From NCBI RefSeq assembly GCF_963675065.1, contig NZ_OY775905.1, positions 434,001 to 498,000 of the forward strand: DNA of 64,000 bases. The letters are read 5' to 3'. Positions 34,850 to 41,678 of the stretch are shown in pieces. The position numbers were made by a program, and so were the translations under genes. This DNA is from an uncultured Draconibacterium sp. GTDB taxonomy: Bacteria; Bacteroidota; Bacteroidia; Bacteroidales; Prolixibacteraceae. The notes under the pieces were generated by a model. That model did not search any database. It had not been told where the DNA came from and saw only the letters and a program-made list of their open reading frames with translations. How positions within the stretch are numbered: position 1 is the first letter of the stretch; the number at the start of each line of letters is the position of its first letter.

Positions 34850-35110
34850 CTTCCGAAGGTGTCGCTCTACCTTCCGAAGGTACCCTTTAAGCTTCCGAAG
34901 GTATCTATCGGGCTTCCGAAGCCGAACGTCGACCTTCATATGTTAAAACCTGAGCTTCAGAAGGTGCCCATTGAGCTTTTTAAGCTGAACGTTGAGCTTC
35001 CGAAGCCGGATGTTCAGCTTCAGAAGGTGGAGCTTCAGCTTCCGAACCTGCCTGTTGAGCTTCCGAAGCTCAAGTTTCGGCTTCAGAAGGCGGCATTTGT
35101 GCTTCAGAAG
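34850..35110. repeat. Thirteen palindromes spaced exactly 21 bp
   Basis: A nine-base near-palindrome CTTC(C/A)GAAG begins at 34850, 34871, 34892, 34913, 34934, 34955, 34976, 34997, 35018, 35039, 35060, 35081 and 35102, without one deviation in spacing. Units 5, 7 and 10 are degenerate (CTTCATATG, CTTTTTAAG, CTTCCGAAC). The 12 bases between cores vary. Because 21 is a multiple of three, both strands stay open. The plus frame from a GTG at 34859 would encode 89 residues of strict heptads (LPKVPFK LPKVSIG LPKPNVD), and the minus strand similar Leu/Lys heptads. It lies in the upstream region of paralogue A and downstream of paralogue B. Confidence 0.9.
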
Positions 35111-35177
35111 GTGGTAATTGATTTTTAAGAGCACAATAATGAAGTTAGCAGCACGGGAACTTTTGTTTTTGAGCAAA

Positions 35178-35210
35178 AGAAAAGGGAACAACACTTCTGA
35201 TGTTCCCTCT
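35178..35210 (-). terminator. Terminator of the 35243 gene
   Basis: On the minus strand GGGAACA / TGTTCCC is followed by TTTTCTTTT, about 35 bp after the stop. Confidence 0.8.
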
Positions 35211-35242
35211 AAAACAAATAATCCTGTTATAGTTATACTGAA

Positions 35243-35734
35243 TTAATCTTCTTCCGGCTGTACATTTTCATCCGATTCCTTGTCGGGGCTGCTTCGGAGA
35301 AAACGTTTTTTCAAATCTTCGTGAATGCTTTTGGCGCCGGGCACATTTATGCGCGATGCCTGCCTAACTGAGTTGTAATAATTCAGGGCATTGGTGAAAC
35401 TATCGCCGCCCGTTTTCAATGCCGAATCATCCAGCCCGTTGGTAAGCTGTTTGCTTAAACGCAGCAGTTCTATCAGCTGGTCGTGTACCAGCAGATCGGT
35501 GCGCAGCTTTTCATCATCCATGTATTGAGGAACAAATTGAGGGGCCAAAAGCGTATAGTCGCATGTTTTTTCGACAAATGGATACGAACGATCGCTGATT
35601 TTGGCGCTGATCTGCCGCTCGTGGGGCGTTAAAGCAATTAAATAAGGTTTTAAAACGATTAGTGCGTTGGTAATTAGTTGGGTAGCCTCGTTAATAACAG
35701 GCTCGGGAATACCCGTTGGTGTTTTGGTAGCCAT
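35243..35734 (-). CDS. Conserved hypothetical protein, paralogue B
   Basis: This 163-residue helical protein is homologous to the product at 34198. It reads ALIVLKPYLIALTPHERQ, then AKISDRSYPFVEKTCDYTLLAP, NALNYYNSVRQASRINVPGA and an Asp/Glu-rich tail. No membrane segment or signal. I recognise no named family. The tandem arrangement indicates local duplication followed by divergence to roughly 40% identity by eye. Confidence 0.8.
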   Translation of the reverse strand: MATKTPTGIPEPVINEATQLITNALIVLKPYLIALTPHERQISAKISDRSYPFVEKTCDYTLLAPQFVPQYMDDEKLRTDLLVHDQLIELLRLSKQLTNGLDDSALKTGGDSFTNALNYYNSVRQASRINVPGAKSIHEDLKKRFLRSSPDKESDENVQPEED

Positions 35735-35865
35735 AATAAATGTGTTTTAATTGTTTTTAAGTTAACACGTTGAGGTATTTGGTTAATAAGGATACAAGTT
35801 ATGGTAAATTGTGGGCTTTTGCAAATCGGATTTTGAACTATGGTTGGGATGGGTGGATAAATAAC

Positions 35866-35908
35866 TAAAAACCACGCGATACTCGAAAGCTTCGGGGAGT
35901 GATAGCGG
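35866..35908 (-). terminator. Terminator of the 35953 gene
   Basis: On the minus strand CGCTATCACTCCCCGAAGC pairs imperfectly with GCTTTCGAGTATCGCG and runs into five T. It is related in sequence to the terminator at 30911. Confidence 0.65.
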
Positions 35909-35952
35909 GTGGCGTTACGTCAAATAATAATAATTTTCATGCAAAGAGAATA

Positions 35953-36153
35953 TTATCTTTTTTTGAGCCACACATAAATTAGCAAGATAATTAAGCTTAT
36001 TACATCAGAAACGATTAACCACTCTGCTGATTTACTTGATAATTCTCTATACCCCAAAAAGTAAAATATAAATATGCTCACCGAAATTATAAGCATTAAC
36101 ATACAGGGAGCGAGTAAATACGTTCGAATAATATCAGCTAAAATTTTCTTCAT
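35953..36153 (-). CDS. Small two-helix membrane protein
   Basis: This 66-residue protein has two hydrophobic helices (about 14-33, CMLMLIISVSIFIFYFLGY, and 45-63, LIVSDVISLIILLIYVWL) joined by a short polar loop, and Lys/Arg at both ends. No family recognised. It is flanked by its own terminator and that of the next gene. Confidence 0.5.
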   Translation of the reverse strand: MKKILADIIRTYLLAPCMLMLIISVSIFIFYFLGYRELSSKSAEWLIVSDVISLIILLIYVWLKKR

Positions 36154-36279
36154 GTATTGTTACTGTTATCTGATATTTTCATTGCTTGTTTATGGTAAAA
36201 TAAATATGTGTCCACCTTATATTTTGGGTTCGATACAACATTTACGCCAATGGTGGTGGTATGAGTGGGGATGAATTAT

Positions 36280-36309
36280 AAAAAACCACGCGAAGGGATT
36301 CGCGCGGGA
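36280..36309 (-). terminator. Terminator of the frameshifted 36351 gene
   Basis: On the minus strand CGCGCGAATCCCTTCGCGTGG, folding as a GCGCGAA/TTCGCG hairpin, is followed by six T. Confidence 0.75.
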
Positions 36310-36350
36310 GCGGGGTGATTTTCCAGTATTTGTTTTCTATTCATTCTCAC

Positions 36351-36763
36351 TTAGATACTTAAAAATTGAAATATTAGAATTAATAATAGTGGAATCCCAA
36401 TAAAGATTCCAATTCCAATTTTCATAAATTTCCACGCATCTTTATATTTTTTTGTATAACCATCAGCTTTAAAAGTTCCGGCCATAGCCCAGGGAATTAT
36501 ACCCCAAAAAAAGATTAAGAATAGCATCTTTTGTCCGGCACCAAGAGGTTCATTTTCACGCTTAAAGTTTTTCTTTTCTTTTTCTTCAATTTCTAAGTTT
36601 GCCTGCTCAATTTGTGTTCCGGTCAAATTTCTTTTTCAATCTCATTTTGAGCGGCAACTACAGCTTCTGGTTGATAGTCATCTTTAAGTTTTGTTACAAT
36701 TTCTAATAAATCGCTATCAGATTTTTGTTTCAGATTTCTACTTAAAAAGTGTAAACGATGTTT
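36351..36763 (-). pseudogene. Frameshifted small membrane protein gene
   Basis: The N-terminal frame (SDSDLLEIVTKLKDDYQPEA, then VVAAQNEIEKE) is open from 36763 to a TGA at 36623-36625. The C-terminal frame (TGTQIEQANLEIEEKEKKNF, then two membrane helices from LFLIFFWGIIPWAM and IGIFIGIPLLLILIF) continues in another phase. Restoring one A in the A-run at 36631-36635 joins them as EIEKRNLTGTQ, the usual sequence of this Bacteroidota type (kl..dDYQPEAv.aA..ElekRNL). No ATG is found for the first part, so the 5' end may be missing too. It is a degraded gene, or one recent slippage event. Confidence 0.7.
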
Positions 36764-36808
36764 CTATAACTTTGTAAAGGATGTTTGTATATCGTACCGC
36801 ATTGCCGC

Positions 36809-36997
36809 TAACGGTTTGGCTATGTGGAGTGCGGGACTTTGAAACGCTTCACTGTCAGGCTGCCACTGAGCCAATTCGTTTATTCATATTTTTGTTTTTA
36901 TAGCCAAATCGTCAAAGACGAATTGGCGTTGTTGCAACGGAGAACTGCGGTTGAACTACCCACTGTACCCCGCATTACATATAGCTTTTGTTAGCGG
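36809..36997. repeat. Repeat alpha, copy 2 (189 bp)
   Basis: Same length and layout as copy 1 at 32363. It begins TAACGGTTTGGCTATG, preceded by CCGC so that the border reads CCGCTAACGG, and ends GTTAGCGG at 36990-36997. The inner perfect inverted repeat GCCAATTCGT / ACGAATTGGC is conserved. Confidence 0.85.
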
Positions 36998-37010
36998 CTG
37001 CCTTTTTTCT

Positions 37011-38348
37011 TCATTGCTGTACATTCCATAAATAATAAAAAGGGTTAGTTTTTAACTCGTTCTTTTTTGTAAAATGGTCTGTCAATATTTTTAACTCAGC
37101 GGACAGATTTAAACCTCCAAATAAAAATCCTGCTATTCCAGTAACATCAACTCCCATTTGATTGAATCCCAAGGCTCCGAGCCCTGTAGCAATTGGAAGT
37201 CCAAGACCCAATATTCTTGATTTACTGAGTGAATTCTTCATTTCAACTTCCAATTTCTGGACGATTGGATTTACTTTTTGTTGTATTTTTAATTCAAGCA
37301 ATTGAGGCTCGTAATTTCTTTCTTGTAAATCATAAATTATTTCAAACATAGTGTTTCGAAAATCGATGAAAGCATTCGGTATATTGTTTCTAATGTCAAA
37401 TAGCCGCTGAGCTGGAATACCACTGACAAATGGTAAGGTTAGACGATAGTAATTATTTGCCTCAACTTTTGCATTCTTTTCGTCAAAACTTGGCAAATTC
37501 CTAACTATTAGTTCATCAAGTTTGCGATTAAATAGAACGGGAGTGTTAATCGATTTTCCAACTGTCAAGTAGTTCAATGTTTCACGAATTTCGTTCGGAT
37601 ATTCATTTTGAATTTTGTCAAATACTTTATCATAAGCATTCATTGATTTTATCTCATCAACTGTTGTCGGAACATATCTTTCTCCTGTTAAGTCAATTGA
37701 CCATGTGTATAAACCATTTGAATTTGGAGTCTGATTGTCCGGTTCTTTTATGATTGGGCAAAATGAATGCTTTCCTCTATAATAGGTTCGAATAGTAAAA
37801 TCAACGACGTCCTGCCCATTGTATTTCTCCATTTTTGAGATATGTACAAGTTTGTCAAGTTCTTCCCTTATATCAGGTAATTCAATTAAATTTTCGAGGT
37901 TATTTGTCTTTATATCTGGTGAATCTTTTGCAAATGAGTCGTAACTCCCAAATAGCAAGAATCCGGAGGAAATGTTATCATTGAAAATATTTAGAAATGT
38001 TATTAGTTCCCGTAGTTTATGTTTGTCTTCTTCTTTGTTTTCAGTTTTAAAATTTAAAATTTCAAATACAATTGGGTCATAGATTATTAGTTCGTCGTAA
38101 TACCACTGTATTTGAAATATGGTATTAAAAACATAAGGACTCCAAGGGAGAAATGTTTTAAATATTGTTGGTTTCTTTAAAAGGTAGTTCTTAAGATTTT
38201 TATCTCTTTTTTTTACAACCTCAATATATTCTTTACAAAATCCGTCATAATTTTCATCCAATATTTCTGACGGTTTATCATGTTTAAAAGGAATATCATA
38301 TTTCTCTGCTAGAGAAAAGATAAACTCGGATGTATGATTAGTTGTCAT
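37011..38348 (-). CDS. Hypothetical protein in repeat-framed cassette 2
   Basis: This 445-residue protein is not recognised. It has no signal peptide. The first 340 residues are charged and aromatic (LPWSPYVFNTIFQIQWYYDE, then NGQDVVDFTIRTYYRGKH). Near the C-terminus a Gly-rich hydrophobic stretch (ILGLGLPIATGLGALGF, GIAGFLFGGLNLS) could insert in a membrane. Low GC content, lone setting and flanking repeats suggest acquisition. It begins 22 bp from repeat beta copy 2 and ends 13 bp from repeat alpha copy 2, the same geometry as the unrelated gene at 32566. Confidence 0.7.
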   Translation of the reverse strand: MTTNHTSEFIFSLAEKYDIPFKHDKPSEILDENYDGFCKEYIEVVKKRDKNLKNYLLKKPTIFKTFLPWSPYVFNTIFQIQWYYDELIIYDPIVFEILNFKTENKEEDKHKLRELITFLNIFNDNISSGFLLFGSYDSFAKDSPDIKTNNLENLIELPDIREELDKLVHISKMEKYNGQDVVDFTIRTYYRGKHSFCPIIKEPDNQTPNSNGLYTWSIDLTGERYVPTTVDEIKSMNAYDKVFDKIQNEYPNEIRETLNYLTVGKSINTPVLFNRKLDELIVRNLPSFDEKNAKVEANNYYRLTLPFVSGIPAQRLFDIRNNIPNAFIDFRNTMFEIIYDLQERNYEPQLLELKIQQKVNPIVQKLEVEMKNSLSKSRILGLGLPIATGLGALGFNQMGVDVTGIAGFLFGGLNLSAELKILTDHFTKKNELKTNPFYYLWNVQQ

Positions 38349-38369
38349 TGTGTCGTTTTTTCAAGGTTG

Positions 38370-38600
38370 CCGCTAACGTATGTGTATATGTACTACACTT
38401 ATTTCGCTTATAGCTTCGGTTTTTATTTTTCGGTATAAAACATTTGTTTTCAGCAATATATCCGTTTATAAGTATTTGTAAACGTTTATAAACATTTACA
38501 AACGGATAACCAGCAGTTTTCCTGGGGCACGTTCCAACGCAACGAATCTTCTCTCTGTGACCGGGTAAGGAAGCCCTAAAGTAGCAAAGGTTTACATAAA
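38370..38600. repeat. Repeat beta, copy 2 (231 bp)
   Basis: Starts CCGCTAACGTATGTGTATAT and ends AAAGGTTTACATAAAA. It differs from copy 1 (33261) by a few substitutions and small indels, mainly around the CCTGGGGCACG segment. Confidence 0.85.
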
Positions 38601-38626
38601 AATAAAAATAATAAGGAGAAAGTTGA

Positions 38627-38824
38627 ATGAAAGAAGCATTGGTTTGGCTTCGAGTAAAGGTTTATCCTGAAAAAGGAACCAGATGCGCGACCTGCGATTT
38701 TTATGGTGTTTGGTACGAAAACCGGATAGGAACAATTTCCGACACTGCCTTTTGTTTTTATTCTATTCTGATTAGCCGGTATGAAAAAATGGTACATCTG
38801 CCCTATTTTTTTGAGTTTGCGTAA
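38627..38824 (+). CDS. Possible small protein of unknown function
   Basis: A 65-codon frame starts 7 bp after an unusually clear AAGGAGAAA ribosome-binding sequence. The product (MKEALVWLRVKVYPEKGTRC onward) has a Cys-Ala-Thr-Cys and ends in an aromatic tail. No homology is apparent. It could be spurious. The overlapping minus-strand frame is even less convincing. Confidence 0.25.
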   Translation: MKEALVWLRVKVYPEKGTRCATCDFYGVWYENRIGTISDTAFCFYSILISRYEKMVHLPYFFEFA

Positions 38825-38860
38825 TGAGTAAAATTGCACAAAACAAAAAATATAAAAGTT

Positions 38861-39982
38861 ATGAGAACACAATTTATTGCTACACTTGCCTTGCTTCTAG
38901 GTTTAACAATAGTAATTAACGCCCAAACGCTAGGAGATTTTTCGCCTAAAGAAGACCGGGGGGCTTACGGGCCGCGAGAATTCCCTTCAAAAGATGTTTA
39001 TATTGCCAACTTTTCGGTAAATTTTGAACTTTACAACCTCCGTTCAACGTCAACCAAAGGTGGTTTTGCAAATAAAGTAATGTCGGGCGATACCAAAGCA
39101 TCATTGGCTGTTGGCCTTGATATTCCGGCTGCCACCCTGCAAGAAATTACTGATGACGCTTACAAAAGTTTTGTGGCCGAATTACAAGCCAACGGTTTTA
39201 ACGTTATAAACCCTAATGCTGCAGCAAATACGCCTTATTACAAAGATTATGAACGCATTGACAATATGGAAATGAGTCTCTCGGAAGCACCGGGGGTACT
39301 TACTGTCTATCCATCAAACACGACTTTCTTTGTAAAAGGATTTAAGAACTCAGGAAAAATAAAACGCCAGGGAATGTTAAGTGTTGTTGGCCTTGACGAC
39401 AGAATGGGTGAAGTTATGAGCTATTCAAAACTTTCGCGCGACCTAAATGATGCTACTATAGTAAATGCCGACATGTACGTGTTGTTTCTCGATATTAAAA
39501 CCCCCTATCAAGGCAAGGGTGCCAAACTTACAGCCAATACCAACCTTCGCTTAAGTGCCTACGATGCTTTAAAAAGTAGAATGACCAAAGGTAAAAACAG
39601 TCTCACTGATAAACTTGGTATAACAGCATCGAAAAACAAAGAAGTAACGGCAACAGCGCAAACCGTCATTGATTTTGTGGCCGGAAGAAACAAAATCGGC
39701 GGATCGGCACTTGGTACTTACAAAGGTGTTTTGAAAAAGAATTTAGCCATTAACGGGGTGCTGGGTAAGGAGAAAGTTCAATCGTATGCCAAAACCCAAA
39801 ATAGCTACATTGGAGTAGAAACTGCCTTTGGAAAAATGTACACTACAGAAGATATTGCCGTAGAGAACACCGCTATAATAAAAGCCGATGCCGGCAAATA
39901 CGAAAATGGCGTAGAACAAGCGCTCCAGACCTTCTTAAAATATCACGTTGACGAGTTTCACAACAAATTTTTTAAGAAATAA
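38861..39982 (+). CDS. Exported hypothetical protein
   Basis: This 373-residue protein starts at ATG 38861, because MRTQFIATLALLLGLTIVIN then forms a clean signal peptide (cleavage after INA). The upstream start at 38834 would bury it. The mature part (TLGDFSPKEDRGAYGPREFP, VYIANFSVNFELYNLRS, DMYVLFLDIKTPYQGKGAKL) has beta-rich character and no motif I recognise. It is followed at 23 bp by a broken lipoprotein gene, perhaps once in the same operon. Confidence 0.7.
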   Translation: MRTQFIATLALLLGLTIVINAQTLGDFSPKEDRGAYGPREFPSKDVYIANFSVNFELYNLRSTSTKGGFANKVMSGDTKASLAVGLDIPAATLQEITDDAYKSFVAELQANGFNVINPNAAANTPYYKDYERIDNMEMSLSEAPGVLTVYPSNTTFFVKGFKNSGKIKRQGMLSVVGLDDRMGEVMSYSKLSRDLNDATIVNADMYVLFLDIKTPYQGKGAKLTANTNLRLSAYDALKSRMTKGKNSLTDKLGITASKNKEVTATAQTVIDFVAGRNKIGGSALGTYKGVLKKNLAINGVLGKEKVQSYAKTQNSYIGVETAFGKMYTTEDIAVENTAIIKADAGKYENGVEQALQTFLKYHVDEFHNKFFKK

Positions 39983-40005
39983 ATACGTCATAAAAATACA
40001 ATAGG

Positions 40006-40397
40006 ATGAAATGGATGGCATCCCTTTTAGGAATGGTTCTGTTGTTGAGTTCATGCAACGAAGAAGAATTAGACCTTCGGAGCTTTACACATCGAACGAT
40101 AATGGCACGAATTGGCAATTGACCGACCTTGCATATCGACCACAGGGCATCGACCGGGAAAACAATCTGATTGCCGACTCTCAAAATGAAATTCAAAAGC
40201 TAGAAAATGGCAAATGGACTGCTTATACCTGGGATGCCAGCAGCGAACCATTAGTAAGCATCGGGCTGAAGTACGAAGGCATGCGTGGTAATGACACAGA
40301 AGGTAGAAGAATGGATGATTTTGAATTTGATGCAGCCAACAACCTCTATGCAATTGGTAAAAACACAAACACCATTTGCCGAACAAGGTTAAACTGA
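40006..40397 (+). pseudogene. Frameshifted lipoprotein gene
   Basis: From ATG 40006 a lipoprotein signal is read (MKWMASLLGMVLLLSSC, then NEEELDL), but this frame hits TGA at about 40120. The rest continues in another phase as LYTSNDNGTNWQLTDLAYRP, QGIDRENNLIADSQNEIQKL and DDFEFDAANNLYAIGKNTNT, resembling a BNR/propeller-type extracytoplasmic protein. The signal and body are thus separated by a frameshift near 40070-40080. The body is also very short, so the gene is probably decayed. Confidence 0.6.
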
Positions 40398-40605
40398 TGG
40401 CACTCAGGCCTAGCCCTGTGCCCCTGAAGAAACGCTGCAATGACAGCATATCGTTACAAGTCTGCAGCCAGGCAATACTAATGCCGATCCTCATTACAAG
40501 TACAGCCCAAATGTTCAGCGCCATTGCTGAGCATTTGTGGCTTCCTTTTAATAATAACAATCCAAACAGGAAAGAAATGGCAGGAAAAAAGTAAAACACC
40601 GTACC

Positions 40606-41220
40606 TTGAATAAAACAAATGCTTTTCTTAACCACGCGTTGGTTCACACCCAGAAATGGAACATCTTCATTTTTAACGTACTAACGATACTTTCGGTGCT
40701 AAATGGACAAACTACCGTATTTTACCTCATATACTTTTTCTGGTGGAACGAAGTCCTTCGGATAATTATTGATAAGCTATTCTACAAGCGTAATCCATAC
40801 GCAATTCTTCTAAATCCGAACAACGTCGGAATATTTGCATCCATTATCCAAATGGGCATTTATTTTGTTTTTATTGTGGTGTTTTTCGGCTTTTTAGCCA
40901 ATTGGAACAATACTGAGTTACTAATGATTAATATGAACATCCTGTTTTTCCAGAACCTGTTTTTTAATATTAACCTTATTTTAGTAGCGGCAGAGCGCAT
41001 TTATCTGCACAAATTCAGACTTCTATTAAAAGTAAGCTTCGGAAGTTTTACTCCCAATATGATTGTTCTTCACATTTCCATAATTCTTGGTGCAGTGATT
41101 ATGTTGTTTGTGGTTCGTAATTTCCCCGACGTTTTTACTCCAACAAATTTTTGGGGCTCGGTTATAATTATTCTTCCTTTTCTGCTTTTAAAATTATTCA
41201 TTTCCCATTCTCACTACTAA
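40606..41220 (+). CDS. Integral membrane protein of unknown function
   Basis: This 204-residue protein has about six hydrophobic segments (ILSVLNGQTTVFYLIYFFW, GIYFVFIVVFFGFL, MIVLHISIILGAVIMLFVV, GSVIIILPFLLLKLFI). It resembles DUF6498-like membrane proteins in length and Trp-Asn motif (FFWWNEVLR), but that assignment is weak. It is followed by a small membrane-anchored coiled-coil gene at 15 bp, probably in one operon. Confidence 0.6.
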   Translation: MNKTNAFLNHALVHTQKWNIFIFNVLTILSVLNGQTTVFYLIYFFWWNEVLRIIIDKLFYKRNPYAILLNPNNVGIFASIIQMGIYFVFIVVFFGFLANWNNTELLMINMNILFFQNLFFNINLILVAAERIYLHKFRLLLKVSFGSFTPNMIVLHISIILGAVIMLFVVRNFPDVFTPTNFWGSVIIILPFLLLKLFISHSHY

Positions 41221-41235
41221 CATTAAACACGAACC

Positions 41236-41598
41236 ATGAATACTTTAACTGTTTTGCTCGCACTTATAACAGTCATAATTGGTCTGTCTTTAAAACTATT
41301 GAAGAAATATTTCCTTACACATAAAAACATAAGGAGATCAAATCAAGAAATTGAGAAACAACTCATTAAACACTCCGAATTGCTGAATAATGCGAAGGAA
41401 ATGTATGAAATGGAAAAGCAACTTCATGCCATTATTGACAAACGCCTTCTGCAACTTGAAAAAGAATTCCCCTGCCCCACAACCAATACAGATTTAACTA
41501 GCCAAAAAACAGAGCGGTTCACGAAAAGCTATAAAAAGATGTTACGTAGCACACTAAAACTGCTAAAAGTTGAACATAGTTATTATGCTAATCGTTAA
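41236..41598 (+). CDS. Small membrane-anchored coiled-coil protein
   Basis: This 120-residue protein has one N-terminal membrane helix (LTVLLALITVIIGLSLKLL), then a charged helical region (IRRSNQEIEKQLIKHSELL, NAKEMYEMEKQLHAIIDKRL) likely to form a coiled coil. The C-terminus is basic. Not recognised. It starts 15 bp after the preceding membrane protein gene. Confidence 0.6.
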   Translation: MNTLTVLLALITVIIGLSLKLLKKYFLTHKNIRRSNQEIEKQLIKHSELLNNAKEMYEMEKQLHAIIDKRLLQLEKEFPCPTTNTDLTSQKTERFTKSYKKMLRSTLKLLKVEHSYYANR

Positions 41599-41678
41599 AC
41601 ACCTTTAACGAGAGAAGAAATATTTCTCTCATTCAACCTCATTTTTTAAACAACAAAGGGTTGCCGAACCGCAAATAG

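Noticed and set aside
34850..35110. CRISPR array
   Set aside because: The conserved unit is only 9 bp with 12-bp spacers, far below CRISPR repeat and spacer lengths, and no cas gene is nearby.
38576..38872. Minus-strand frame of 98 codons
   Set aside because: No start context, odd Phe/Cys-rich composition, and it overlaps repeat beta and the signal peptide of a credible gene.
40069..40647. Minus-strand frame of 192 codons
   Set aside because: It overlaps the lipoprotein body on the other strand. Composition is Cys/His-rich without a family, although the first 70 residues look membrane-like. I consider it a shadow or remnant at best.
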